DNA of 64,000 nt from SZUA-38 sp965212525 (GTDB lineage: Bacteria > Pseudomonadota > Gammaproteobacteria > Xanthomonadales > SZUA-38): positions 124,001 to 188,000 of the forward strand of contig CBDBVC010000058.1 in the NCBI GenBank assembly GCA_965212525.1, written 5' to 3'. The notes below the pieces were generated by a model, which ran no database searches, had not been told where the DNA came from, and worked only from the letters and a program-made list of their open reading frames with translations. Positions 8,699 to 18,033 of this stretch are shown one piece after another; the first letter of the stretch is position 1; the number at the start of each line of letters is the position of its first letter. Both the position numbers and the translations under genes were made by a program.

Positions 8699-10891
8699 TC
8701 AGTGCGTATCGTTGATGGCATTGAACAGGTCTGGGAGGTGATCTTCATATCGCCGCCACTTTTCCAGTGAGCCGCTGTGAATCGGCTGCCTCACCTGAGC
8801 GATGCTGGCGGTGCGAACCAGGCGGTCTGATTCCTGCGGCATCAGGCAACGTTGATCCCACTGAAGGTCGAGCGCCTGTAACAACTCTCGTATGGTCGGC
8901 TCCGGGTCGCTGACCAGTGCCGCATAATCCAGCTCGTGGATTCGGTCACCAACGCAGCTTCGGTAATGCGCCATCAATCGCTGGTATTGAGCAATGCGAT
9001 GTGTCAGGTCGCCCAGCCGGGACGCCCACTGAATCTTGCCAAACTGGGTCAGCCAGCAGGACAGGGCAACGTCTTTCAGGCTGCGACGAATGTGGATGAT
9101 TCTGGCATTGGGAAACAGCGTCAGGATCCAGCCGATCAGACTGTAATTATCCGGCATCTTGTCAACGACACGGCTGATCTGATGTGATGCCTCATCGGGA
9201 ATCAGGGCCTTCAGCCGTTTGAGATACTGATCTGAAAGACGGTTCAGGGCAGGGGCGTCGAGCTGAGACAGCCGCGAGCGCATGGCATCGGCATCGTCTG
9301 CGGGCAGAACGCGCTGAAAGCTCTGCTGGGCAAACTGACGCTCTCCGATACCGATTGCCTCAGGATGGCGAGACAGGATCTGTTCTGTCAGTGTGGTACC
9401 TGATCGCGGCATACCGACGATGAATACCGGCAGGCTGCTGCCCTGGCGATTATTGTCGAGTGTTTCGAAATACTGCCGGTCAAAGCACGCGATCAATCGT
9501 GACACGTGTTGCTCGTACTGCTCGCTGTCATAATCCCAGCCGCGACCGGATTGCCAGGCCCACTGCAGTTCATTGGCATGATTCATGTGAGCGGCCGCAA
9601 GGGCATGATCGCCACGACCATCTTCATAGTACGCCAGTGCATTGTGCAAGGCCGCCAGTCTGCCATGTCGGTTGGCTGATTTGCCCAGCAGTGTCTGTAT
9701 TCGCTGAACCATGCTGCCGGACAATTTGTTCCGTTGCTGCACGGCAATACCCTGCAGTGCAGCAATGCAGTCCGGATTCAGTTCAAGTGCCCGTTCGTAA
9801 GCGGAAAACGCACTTGTCATCTCACCTGCAGCAGCGTGAACCTGTCCGCAACGTGAGTGCAGCGCTGGATTGTGGGGTTGCAGTTCGGTCAGCCTGGCCA
9901 TCTGGACCAGTGCAGCATCGGCGTCGCCGTCATCAAACAGGGCATCGGCATAACAGCGGATCAGGCGGCTACTGGCATCATCCTGTAGTGCCAGCTCAGC
10001 GATTTCCTCGAGTGCCCTTGAAGACTCGCCCAGTGCCAGCATCACCTGCGCCCTGCCAGCCATGGCATCGTGGCAATCGGGATCGATGGCCAGTGCCTGA
10101 TTGAACCATTGCGTGGCTTGCGGGTAATCCTGCACCATCAGCCAGACACTGGCGATCTCGATACACAGATCCGAGGACTGATCGTCCAGTTCCCAGGCAG
10201 AGGCGAACTGATCCATGGCCTCATCAAACTGATCTTCCAGAACATGCAGGCGACCGAGGTTGAAGCGTGGCAGAAAATGATCCGGCATGAGATCGACCGC
10301 CTTCTGGCAGTGCTGCATGGCATCGTCAAGCTGGCCAAAATGACCGAGCAACAGGCCCAGATTGGCATGCGCCCTGCCGTGATCCGGCATCTGTTTGAGG
10401 GCTTTCTGATAATGTTTAACAGCCTGGCGACAGCGCCCTCTTGCGCGGAGGCTGTCGGCCAGCCCGCATCGGTAATCGGCATGGTCCGGATCACGCTGCA
10501 ACAGCGCTCTGAAACGACCTTGAGCTGATTCGTGATTGCCCAGTGACAGCTCGATACAGGCCAGGTTGTAGATCGCAGTGGCGTAGTCGGGCCGCAAGGC
10601 CAGTGCAGCCGAGATCACTCTGTGTGCCTGATCGAGCTGGCCCGACTGAAACAGTGCCTGACCGAGATTGCATTGCCAGACTGGATGATGGGGGGCCTTG
10701 TCACAGGCTCGACTCAGGTAGTCGATGGCCTGTTGCAGGTGGCCCATCATGAGGTTGACCAGACCCATGTGGTAGTTGGCCGCAGCATCATCAGGCGACT
10801 CGTCAAGGTGCTGACGGGCGAGTATCAGGGCTTCATCTGTTCGCGACTGCTGCAACAGCGTCGGGATATCCCTGTGGGTCTTGGTATTCAT
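8699..10891 (-). CDS. TPR-repeat sulfotransferase
   Basis: 730 aa. Roughly residues 1-430 are tetratricopeptide repeats (patterns such as ANYHMGLVNLMMGHLQQAIDYLSRA repeat about every 34 residues). The C-terminal 245 residues form a PAPS-dependent sulfotransferase domain with the 5'-phosphosulfate loop VGMPRSGTT at about 488-496 and the 3'-phosphate segment near IIHIRRSLKDVALSC. The likely role is transfer of sulfate to a protein or glycan, with the TPRs choosing the partner. There is no signal peptide, so it is presumably cytoplasmic. Start 10891 is chosen because a terminator lies immediately upstream (10912-10940), ruling out the longer open frame. It stands apart from the iron operon. Confidence 0.88.
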   Translation of the reverse strand: MNTKTHRDIPTLLQQSRTDEALILARQHLDESPDDAAANYHMGLVNLMMGHLQQAIDYLSRACDKAPHHPVWQCNLGQALFQSGQLDQAHRVISAALALRPDYATAIYNLACIELSLGNHESAQGRFRALLQRDPDHADYRCGLADSLRARGRCRQAVKHYQKALKQMPDHGRAHANLGLLLGHFGQLDDAMQHCQKAVDLMPDHFLPRFNLGRLHVLEDQFDEAMDQFASAWELDDQSSDLCIEIASVWLMVQDYPQATQWFNQALAIDPDCHDAMAGRAQVMLALGESSRALEEIAELALQDDASSRLIRCYADALFDDGDADAALVQMARLTELQPHNPALHSRCGQVHAAAGEMTSAFSAYERALELNPDCIAALQGIAVQQRNKLSGSMVQRIQTLLGKSANRHGRLAALHNALAYYEDGRGDHALAAAHMNHANELQWAWQSGRGWDYDSEQYEQHVSRLIACFDRQYFETLDNNRQGSSLPVFIVGMPRSGTTLTEQILSRHPEAIGIGERQFAQQSFQRVLPADDADAMRSRLSQLDAPALNRLSDQYLKRLKALIPDEASHQISRVVDKMPDNYSLIGWILTLFPNARIIHIRRSLKDVALSCWLTQFGKIQWASRLGDLTHRIAQYQRLMAHYRSCVGDRIHELDYAALVSDPEPTIRELLQALDLQWDQRCLMPQESDRLVRTASIAQVRQPIHSGSLEKWRRYEDHLPDLFNAINDTH

Positions 10892-10911
10892 GATGTTGGC
10901 CTGGCAAACAC

Positions 10912-10940
10912 AAAAAAAGCCGATACGTGGTATCGGCTTT
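10912..10940 (-). terminator. Rho-independent terminator
   Basis: An 11-bp perfect stem (AAAGCCGATAC / GTATCGGCTTT) has a 3-nt loop and runs into seven T residues on the minus strand. It ends the transcript of the IPTL-type secreted protein gene and separates it from the sulfotransferase gene. Confidence 0.9.
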
Positions 10941-10958
10941 GATGCATCATCGCTGTGA

Positions 10959-12065
10959 TCAGGACTGTTGCTGCTTGCGCCGGTATTGAGTGAAACCGAT
11001 GCCGCCGATGAGACCAAGCAGAATGATAATGCCGGGTGTCGTCAGTGACGGTACAGGCAATGCCGGACCGGGTGCAGCTGCTGCCGCATAGTTGGCCAGC
11101 TGGCTCAGTTCAGTTGGCGACAGGCCTGCCAGCAGGCCGGCATTCTCAAGCGCTGTAATCGATTCGAAATCACTGGCGCCACCGATACCGCGTGTTGGCT
11201 GGAACGGATTCGACATTTCCATGAATACCAAAATGCGGCGAGTCTGGCCGGGATTCAGCGTCATCGGATAACGCAAGCCTGAGACAGCAATCGCCGGTGC
11301 ACTGTCATCCGGTGTCAGGGCATTCAGCGGCACAATGGACGCCCCCGTGCCGTAACGTGTGGTGGTGATGTTCGGGTCACCGGCACCACGCGCACTGCTC
11401 TTGTCCGGGCGGCTCTCGTCGATATGTCTGTCACCAAAGCCTTCCGCCGTGATATACCACAGGTCGGAATTCTCGATGGTGTTATCGCCGTCGCTGGTGG
11501 TGACGACTTCGGTTGAGGTATCTGATCCGTAGTCGGACAGCACCACCGGATCGATGGTGAGTGAACCGCCGCTAGTGTTGGTCAGGCTGAACATGCCCCG
11601 AACCACAGGTCGATCACTGAAAAAGTGGTACTCGATCTGGGCGTTGATGCCCGGCACGATATCGACCACCACATCGGAGGTGACCGTGTCGCCGGTGAGG
11701 TCGATGGTACCGTCGGGATTGATGAAGCGGTTGCCGTCGACGGCCAGTTGCAGCGCGTTGTCGAAGGCGTCACTGAATGTGGTTGATGTGCCTCTGGAGT
11801 TACTTGCCACCAGTGATGCATCAGAGATGCCAAAAAAGGTCGTCGACTGACTGTAAAATGCACCGTTGGTGGTCGTCACGGATGACGAGGATGGAAATTG
11901 CGAATTGTTGTCGATATCGGTCCATATGGCATTGCCACGTGTGACCGTCAATCCCAGTGATGTATCTGCGGCCCGCAGTGCACTGCCACCGAACAACCCG
12001 GCAATACCAGCAACGCCGGCCACTTTCAGTGCCCGCACACGTTCGAATCCGGATTTACTTCCCAT
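10959..12065 (-). CDS. Secreted protein with IPTL-CTERM-like sorting tail
   Basis: 368 aa exported protein of unknown function. The N-terminus has a basic region and a Gly/Ala-rich hydrophobic core ending ALRAAD, a plausible signal peptide of about 35 residues. The body is Thr/Ser/Asp-rich beta-type sequence. The C-terminus has the tripartite layout of an exosortase/IPTL-type sorting signal: VPSLTTPG, then a hydrophobic helix of about 16 residues, then the basic tail QYRRKQQQS. The start at 12065 is fixed by AGGAGGG 5 nt upstream. It is probably an outer-surface or exopolysaccharide-associated protein. No processing peptidase is encoded in the window. Confidence 0.82.
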   Translation of the reverse strand: MGSKSGFERVRALKVAGVAGIAGLFGGSALRAADTSLGLTVTRGNAIWTDIDNNSQFPSSSSVTTTNGAFYSQSTTFFGISDASLVASNSRGTSTTFSDAFDNALQLAVDGNRFINPDGTIDLTGDTVTSDVVVDIVPGINAQIEYHFFSDRPVVRGMFSLTNTSGGSLTIDPVVLSDYGSDTSTEVVTTSDGDNTIENSDLWYITAEGFGDRHIDESRPDKSSARGAGDPNITTTRYGTGASIVPLNALTPDDSAPAIAVSGLRYPMTLNPGQTRRILVFMEMSNPFQPTRGIGGASDFESITALENAGLLAGLSPTELSQLANYAAAAAPGPALPVPSLTTPGIIILLGLIGGIGFTQYRRKQQQS

Positions 12066-12276
12066 GTAACCCTCCTGCTTCAATATTCGATTTACGCTGT
12101 TATGGTAGATGGTTTAGAAATTAATTCAATAACCTGTGGATGATAATTGACACAGCGCATCAACAGTATTCTCAACAGCAGTGCTGCAGGATTGATTAAT
12201 CGATGGACATCGTGACTGAAAATACCGGCATGATCAGACAGATCACAGCTTTGGTACTACGGCAGAGCGGTTGAGT

Positions 12277-13080
12277 TCAACACTGTGAATCCAGAAACTG
12301 ATTGATCTGATCGGTCACAGCATCGGGCTGCTCTATCGATGAACTGTGGCCCGCGCCCGGGATGATCACCAGCTTCGATTGCGGAATCCGAGCATGCATG
12401 CGCTCGGATTTCTCTGGCACGGTGGCCGTATCTTCATCGCCCACCAGGATCAGGGTCGGTGCCTTGATCTCAGGCAGCTGATCATAGACACCCTGCCGGT
12501 TGATCACACCGCTGGTGGCCCGGGTGATGCCCTTGCGGTGGTTACCGATCATGCGCTGTTTCATCCGTTCGCGTTCTTCGATGCGGTCAGCGTCGTTGAG
12601 AAAGGTCTGGCCGAACATGATGGGCATCACCTTGCCGGCAACCGGCCTGAGGCCAAACCAGCGGGCGATGAAATTCAGTTTGCGGTATTTGCCGCGGTTT
12701 TCTTCGGGCTCGGTGTCGGCTGTGGTTTCCATCAGGATCAGTGAGCGGATCAGATCCGGGTGCCGGATCGCCAGCCGCATGCCGACAAAGCCGCCCATCG
12801 ACAGCCCGGCAAAATGGACCGGTGCGCAATCAAGGGCTTCGATCAATGCCAGCGCATCGCAGGTCAGGGTATCCATGTCGTAACCGTCACTGGTCACTTC
12901 AGACTGGCCCTGCCCACGAAAATCGAATCGGATGCAGCGGTAGCGGTCTTCCAGTGCGGCTACCTGGGCATCGAACATGCGATGATCCCACAACAGGCCA
13001 TGAGCGAATACGATAGTCTCCGGCCCCTCGCCGCTGTCTTCATAATGCAGTGTGGCGCCGTTGACGGTCAGTTCAGGCAT
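12277..13080 (-). CDS. Alpha/beta-fold hydrolase
   Basis: 267 aa cytoplasmic hydrolase of the 3-oxoadipate enol-lactonase/esterase type. The nucleophile elbow is GLSMGG (Ser94), the oxyanion region is AHGLLWDHR (26-34), the acid is in VGDED (Asp215 or Asp217) and the base is in GAGHSS (His245), giving a complete catalytic triad. The substrate cannot be told from sequence. Its ATG overlaps the stop of the preceding lipocalin-like gene (TGATG at 13078-13082), so the two are co-translated. Confidence 0.9.
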   Translation of the reverse strand: MPELTVNGATLHYEDSGEGPETIVFAHGLLWDHRMFDAQVAALEDRYRCIRFDFRGQGQSEVTSDGYDMDTLTCDALALIEALDCAPVHFAGLSMGGFVGMRLAIRHPDLIRSLILMETTADTEPEENRGKYRKLNFIARWFGLRPVAGKVMPIMFGQTFLNDADRIEERERMKQRMIGNHRKGITRATSGVINRQGVYDQLPEIKAPTLILVGDEDTATVPEKSERMHARIPQSKLVIIPGAGHSSSIEQPDAVTDQINQFLDSQC

Positions 13081-13604
13081 CAGTCATCAACTTTTTCATA
13101 GATGGCATTCATTTGCTCGACGTTGCCGTCATCAGTCTTCTCGAACAGTGTCCAGACATAATGAGAGTCGTCGGTGAACTGCCAGGTTTCGAGGTATCGG
13201 AATTCCGTGCCTGCCTGGTCATAACTGAGCAGGTCGTGAAACAGCGTGTCGCCTTCAAATCCTGTAGTGTATTCAAACAGCACCACAGGCATATTTATGG
13301 CCGTAAAGCTGCCGCGAATCTGCTTGCTGCCGGGGTGCCAATACCACGAGCCCTCGGATACCAGTATGCGTTCACCTTCAATTGTCAAGTAGCTTCGCCC
13401 CCTGACCGAACGCTTACCCACGCCCCACTCGAACTCGGATGTGCTGTTCCCCAGCTGCCAGCTGCCACCAATCAGGCGATCAAAGGGCAGCAGTGGATTC
13501 GGGGCTGCGGAGGGTGATTCGGGATTAAGATTTACAGCGGCACTCGGACTGGAGAAAACCATCGCCAGTGCCATCAATAAAAAATGAAAAATGGGCTTGC
13601 TCAT
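13080..13604 (-). CDS. Exported DUF1579/lipocalin-like small protein
   Basis: 174 aa. A signal peptide of about 22 residues (MSKPIFHFLLMALAMVFSS) is followed by a beta-rich domain starting LLPFDRLIGGSWQL. It has repeated strand patterns (SWYWHPGSKQIRGSF, YLETWQFTDDSHYVWTLFE) like the small beta-barrel proteins of the DUF1579/SRPBCC-lipocalin type. No catalytic residues are apparent; ligand binding is a reasonable guess. Start 13604 gives an immediate signal peptide and is preferred to an upstream in-frame start. It is the first gene of a two-gene unit with the alpha/beta hydrolase, overlapping by 1 nt. Confidence 0.78.
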   Translation of the reverse strand: MSKPIFHFLLMALAMVFSSPSAAVNLNPESPSAAPNPLLPFDRLIGGSWQLGNSTSEFEWGVGKRSVRGRSYLTIEGERILVSEGSWYWHPGSKQIRGSFTAINMPVVLFEYTTGFEGDTLFHDLLSYDQAGTEFRYLETWQFTDDSHYVWTLFEKTDDGNVEQMNAIYEKVDD

Positions 13605-13725
13605 GATACAGATTCCGATGAAGCTGGATTGCATCATACCCACACTCGGCGTCAGTTCAAATCAGCCCGATAATCAGAGCGTGCTTCAGTTGTGTTCAGC
13701 GTGTCCCGCTGATCAGTCCTGCCTG

Positions 13726-14214
13726 TCAGTGGTTGCTCTGATCGTCGTGCAGCACCTGGTCGATGACGATGCAGGTACAGAGAATGGCCAGTTCGTCTTC
13801 GCCCTCCTCGATCTCGATGCCGTAACTGTCCGACCAGCTCCAGTGCTTCTTCGAGATTCGGGCCACGCTGCGACCGCCGCGCGTGAATTCGAATTCATGC
13901 TCCCAGAACGAGCCTTCGATGGTGTAATCATTGGGTCCGGGCACATCGAGCGTGAATCGCTTCCTGAGCCAGCTGTATTCCTTGATTACTTCGGCGAACA
14001 GCTCGTCGTTGATGAGGATCTGGTAGCGTGGCTTGAACGACAGCAGCTTCTGACTGATGAAGGCCAGTTCACGGTCATCGGGATCCTGAAACGAGAGTTT
14101 GTCACCGAATGAAAAGGCCTTGCCCTTGACGATATAACAAACCCGTTCGTCTCGATCAGTGATGGTGAATTCGTCGCCAATGGACCAGAACTTTTCCTTG
14201 ATGCGATAGATCAT
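13726..14214 (-). CDS. LURP-one-related (Tubby C-terminal-like) protein
   Basis: 162 aa. The sequence follows the LURP-one-related/YxjI pattern of a 12-strand beta-barrel around one helix: IYRIKEKFWSIGDEFTITD at the start, then VCYIVKGKAFSFGDKLSF, a central PRYQILINDELFAEVIKEY and WSWSDSYGIEIEEGEDE near the end. Members are cytoplasmic phospholipid-scramblase-like folds of unknown bacterial function. It is a monocistronic gene between the hydrolase pair and the SLC13 transporter. Confidence 0.85.
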   Translation of the reverse strand: MIYRIKEKFWSIGDEFTITDRDERVCYIVKGKAFSFGDKLSFQDPDDRELAFISQKLLSFKPRYQILINDELFAEVIKEYSWLRKRFTLDVPGPNDYTIEGSFWEHEFEFTRGGRSVARISKKHWSWSDSYGIEIEEGEDELAILCTCIVIDQVLHDDQSNH

Positions 14215-14339
14215 CGTGCCCCCATGGTGTGTTGTTATGTGATGTGTCGATCTGGTGCGATCAGTGATTACAGTACACCAGAGTTTTGGCTGGCATCAGT
14301 CCCAGATGTCACTTTCCTGCCCCAAACGTTCCCGAAATG

Positions 14340-15848
14340 TCAGGTGGTCACCGGCATGCCCATCAGTGGCCAGATCAGCCAGACGAATAGTGTGATGACC
14401 AGCATCAGGATCAGGCTGGCGGGAATGCCGGCGCGGGCAAATTCTGCCGTGGAGAACTGATTGCTTTCGTAGGCGATGGCGTTGGGAGCGGCGCCAATCA
14501 GAAACAGGAATGGCATGCCGGCTGCGGCCAGTGCCGAAAACAGGATTACCTCGGGAGCAACTCCCAGATACGGTGCCATCACCAGACCAACCGGCAGGCA
14601 GATGGTGATGGCGGCCACATTCATGATCAGATTCGTCATGATCAGGATAAAGGCGCTGACGCCGACCACGAACAGCAGCCAGGGCGAACCCTCAAGATAA
14701 TTCATCCAGTTGATCGCCAGCCACTCGGCGGCGCCGGTTCGCCACAGGCAGAAGCCCATGCTCATGGCACCGCCGAACAGCAGCACGATATTCCAGGGGA
14801 TTTTTTCCAGATCATCGCGACTGAGAATATGAAACACAAAGAAGCACACGGTCGCTGCCAGGATGATGGCACTCTTGTTGATACTCTCAAGGCCGGGGAT
14901 GAACGAGCGCAGGCTCATCAGCAACACGGCGATCAGTGTGATGACCAGTGTCAGTTTTTCCTCGCGCTTCATGGTGCCCAGTCCCTCATACAGCTTGCCG
15001 GCCCGTTCTGTCAGTCCGGGTATGGTCGACTGTTCCGGCCTGTAGCGAAGAAGGATGTAGAGCCACAGCAGAATCACCATGGTGACGCCCAGCGGCAGCA
15101 TGTACCAGGTGAGCTCGAAGAAGGTGATTTCCCTGCCGACCAGCTCATTGAAAAAACCCACGGCAACAGGACCGCGAGCTGCACCGAACAGCGTGATGAT
15201 ACTGCCGGCCCCGGCTGTCCAGGCCATGCCGATAAACAGCCCGGTACCGAAGCGGGAGGTGTCTTCATCGGTATACAGATGATGGATGGCCAGCAGCAGC
15301 GGATAGATGGCAGCAGCGACGGCCGTGTGTGCCATGATCAGTGTGAGACAGGCCGTCATGACGAAGGTGCCCAGATAAATGCGACTGGTACGCTCACCCA
15401 CCAGACGCAGCATGGCATAGGCCAGCCGGTGCGTCAGCCCGGTCTTTGAAAAGGCTGATCCAATCACAATCGATCCGATGATGAACCAGACGGCAGGATC
15501 AAGATAATCGGTGAAGGCGACCCGTGGATCACGCAGCAGAAACAGCGCCTGGATAACGACGATGGCGATTCCGGTCACGCCAATCGGTACCACCTCAAGC
15601 ACCCACCAGATGGCAGCCAGCCCGAACAGGCCCAGTGCCATCTTGCCTTCGGTGGTCAGTTCGAACACCCTGCCCGAGGGATCTGTCGCAGGATCGAGAT
15701 CCGGCATGAAGTAGGCAGCTGCAAACACGATCAGCCCCAGATTGATGCCCAGAAGTCGTCGCAGGTTGATTTGCTCGCCCCATTTCAGGTCGGTGGTGGC
15801 CGCATCAGCCATGGTGACCCTGCGGCCCTTGTCCGACCCCTTACTCAT
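14340..15848 (-). CDS. SLC13/DASS-family anion symporter
   Basis: Inner-membrane sodium-coupled carrier of dicarboxylates, sulfate or related anions, 502 aa with about 11-13 hydrophobic segments. The repeated SNT-like motifs of the DASS family are recognisable as MAHTAVAAA and NLIMNVAAIT, and the C-terminal signature is close to GAAPNAIAYESNQF. Start 15848 has GGGAGGA 8 nt upstream and overlaps the end of the CBS gene by 8 nt, so the transporter is translationally coupled to a CBS regulatory protein. The substrate is not determined; the motifs alone do not separate carboxylate from sulfate carriers. Confidence 0.9.
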   Translation of the reverse strand: MSKGSDKGRRVTMADAATTDLKWGEQINLRRLLGINLGLIVFAAAYFMPDLDPATDPSGRVFELTTEGKMALGLFGLAAIWWVLEVVPIGVTGIAIVVIQALFLLRDPRVAFTDYLDPAVWFIIGSIVIGSAFSKTGLTHRLAYAMLRLVGERTSRIYLGTFVMTACLTLIMAHTAVAAAIYPLLLAIHHLYTDEDTSRFGTGLFIGMAWTAGAGSIITLFGAARGPVAVGFFNELVGREITFFELTWYMLPLGVTMVILLWLYILLRYRPEQSTIPGLTERAGKLYEGLGTMKREEKLTLVITLIAVLLMSLRSFIPGLESINKSAIILAATVCFFVFHILSRDDLEKIPWNIVLLFGGAMSMGFCLWRTGAAEWLAINWMNYLEGSPWLLFVVGVSAFILIMTNLIMNVAAITICLPVGLVMAPYLGVAPEVILFSALAAAGMPFLFLIGAAPNAIAYESNQFSTAEFARAGIPASLILMLVITLFVWLIWPLMGMPVTT

Positions 15849-16413
15849 CGTTGATATCCTCCCTGCTGTTGTTCTGTGCTGGCAGCCCGCCATTCAACAG
15901 TGCCCGTACAGCCCACAGCACTTCAACGCTGCGGACGACGCCGATCACGTGGTCGCCTTCCAGTACCGGCAGCATGTGGTAGCCCTTTTCGACCATGATA
16001 TTGACCAGCCGGATCAGCGAATCATCGGCATTGACGGTGCCCGAGATTTCCTGGATGTAAGGCTCGATGGTCTCCTCGGAACGGTCACTGAAGCGGCTCA
16101 CAGCCTTGTCAGCCAGCACCTCACTGATGTTGTCGTCCAGCGAAACATCGAATACGGCCTCGGGGTGCTGGGCGTCAGCCTTGAAAAACCAGCGCGGGCT
16201 CAGGCCACGCAGGATGTCACGCCTGCGGATCAGGCCAAGCAGTCGATTGTCGTCATCAAGCACCAGCAGAATGCGCGGCAGTGAATCCTCGTCATGAATA
16301 TGAATATGCGCGGTGGAAATGATCTCCAGCGCCTGTTTCAGCGTCAGTGAATCACGCACGTGCGGGTACTGATCGAGTGTTACCATCAAATCGATCGCGG
16401 TCGGCAAGCGCAC
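15841..16413 (-). CDS. Stand-alone tandem CBS-domain protein
   Basis: 190 aa with two CBS motifs, about residues 13-85 and 88-175, separated by a longer acidic insertion. The end of the second repeat reads GYHMLPVLEGDHVIGVVRSVEVLWAV, a classic CBS strand-helix pattern. CBS pairs bind adenine nucleotides and gate enzymes or transporters. The start is a GTG at 16413 with a very strong GGAGGAGA 3-11 nt upstream; an earlier in-frame ATG would place this Shine-Dalgarno inside the coding region. It overlaps the downstream SLC13 transporter gene by 8 nt, which suggests it is that transporter's regulatory subunit. Confidence 0.87.
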   Translation of the reverse strand: MRLPTAIDLMVTLDQYPHVRDSLTLKQALEIISTAHIHIHDEDSLPRILLVLDDDNRLLGLIRRRDILRGLSPRWFFKADAQHPEAVFDVSLDDNISEVLADKAVSRFSDRSEETIEPYIQEISGTVNADDSLIRLVNIMVEKGYHMLPVLEGDHVIGVVRSVEVLWAVRALLNGGLPAQNNSREDINDE

Positions 16414-16590
16414 AGTTCTCCTCCATTCGGCTGTCATGACGAGAGTAATCACTGCTGGCGGTTCTGCGCTATCAGGGAAAATACGTGTCTGTATCGCGGT
16501 TCATTGGCGGCGGCCCTGATATTTTCGGTTTTTTGACTGACTTCACTGCAAATGCAATGCTGAGCATCTCGGATGCCATGAGAGGCCAAC

Positions 16591-18033
16591 ATGATGAGAC
16601 TGCCCAACGCCTTAAGCTGCCTGTTGCTGATGGTCATGTGCATCACCGAGTCACAGGCTCAGCGCCCCGAATCCTTTCATGAATCGGTACAGAAGATGGT
16701 GGTGCATGATGAGACTGAAATCCTGATCGAGAATGTACGGCTGATTGACGGCACCGGAAGCAGAGCGAAGAAATCCGTATCGGTCTACATCCGTGACGGA
16801 CGGATTGCGGCCTTCGACGATGAACCCGAGAGTGATGACATGGTTCGGATCGACGGCGAAGGCAAGACCCTGATGCCAGGCTATGTCATGTTTCACGAAC
16901 ACCTGCTGTACCCGAACCCGCGTCGCGACATCCCCAATTACACCTCCGAGCCACTGGCCATGACGCCGCTGTACCTGGCAGCAGGTGCCACCACCATTCG
17001 AACCGGCGGTACCTTGCATGCCTACCACGATCTGCGCGTGAAGGCGATGATCGCCGAGGGCCGCTGGGCCGGCCCTGACATTCACATCACGGCACCGTTC
17101 ATCGAGGGTCAGGGAAGTTTTGCCTACCAGTTGTACCCGCAGCTTTCGGCAACCGAAGTACGAGAGTTCGTTCGATACTGGGTGGCGCAAGGGGCCACCT
17201 CGTTCAAGGCCTACATGAACGTGTCCCGCGAGGTGCTGGCTGCGGCCATCGACGAGGCCCACAAACTGGATGCGATCGTCACCGGCCACCTGTGTTCGAT
17301 CACCTTTGCCGAGGCGAGTGCGCTGGGTATCGACAACCTGGAGCACGGCCTGATGGTGGCCTCGGACCTGACTGAGGGCAAACAGGCGGAGGAGTGCAAA
17401 TACCCGAAACGTGCTGACATGATCGAGCTGATGGATGTGTCACGAACAGAGGTTCAGTCACTGATCCAGACACTGGTCAGGCACGATGTGGCCATCACCT
17501 CAACGCTGCCGGTCTTTGCCGCCGGCGTGCATCCCTCGATTCCAACACAGGCAGCGCTGGATCTGCTCAGTCCGCGATCCAGGGCCGCCAAGCAGGCCAA
17601 CTGGATCCAGTTGCTCAGTGCCGCCGATTCCGAGCCAGTAAAGCAGCGACAACAGCAGATGGCTCGCGAGATGGCTTTCGAGAAGGCCTTTGTCGAAGCC
17701 GGCGGCACGCTGCTGGTGGGCACCGATCCGACCGGCTGGGGCGGGACCATTCCACCGAATGCCACCCATGCCGCACTGATGCTGCTGGTCGAAGCCGGCT
17801 TCACCCCGCTGGAGGTGATTTCACTGGCGACGCTCAACGGCGCCCGTTATCTCGGTGTCGATGACGAGATCGGTTCCATCGCAGTCGGCAAGCGTGCCAA
17901 CCTGATCCTGATAGATGGCAGGCCCGACGAACAGATTGCCGATGTGCAGAAGGTGGCGCTGGTTTTCAGAGACGGTGTGGCCTACGATCCCGCTGCCCTG
18001 ATCGACAGCGTGCGAGGCACACTGGGTCGTTAA
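16591..18033 (+). CDS. Secreted metal-dependent amidohydrolase
   Basis: 480 aa enzyme of the amidohydrolase superfamily with a signal peptide of about 24 residues ending SQA, so it acts outside the cytoplasm. Metal ligands are recognisable in order: HEH (MFHEHLLYPN), a likely carboxylated Lys in TSFKAYMN, His in VTGHLCS and NLEHGL, and Asp in GTDPTGWGG. The N-terminal and C-terminal beta-sandwich halves (ENVRLIDGTG and VGKRANLILIDG) are typical of imidazolonepropionase/prolidase-like members. A role in peptide or amide degradation is likely; the substrate is unknown. It is divergent from the CBS gene. Its stop TAA overlaps the opposing TAA of the isochorismatase gene in TTAA. Confidence 0.9.
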   Translation: MMRLPNALSCLLLMVMCITESQAQRPESFHESVQKMVVHDETEILIENVRLIDGTGSRAKKSVSVYIRDGRIAAFDDEPESDDMVRIDGEGKTLMPGYVMFHEHLLYPNPRRDIPNYTSEPLAMTPLYLAAGATTIRTGGTLHAYHDLRVKAMIAEGRWAGPDIHITAPFIEGQGSFAYQLYPQLSATEVREFVRYWVAQGATSFKAYMNVSREVLAAAIDEAHKLDAIVTGHLCSITFAEASALGIDNLEHGLMVASDLTEGKQAEECKYPKRADMIELMDVSRTEVQSLIQTLVRHDVAITSTLPVFAAGVHPSIPTQAALDLLSPRSRAAKQANWIQLLSAADSEPVKQRQQQMAREMAFEKAFVEAGGTLLVGTDPTGWGGTIPPNATHAALMLLVEAGFTPLEVISLATLNGARYLGVDDEIGSIAVGKRANLILIDGRPDEQIADVQKVALVFRDGVAYDPAALIDSVRGTLGR

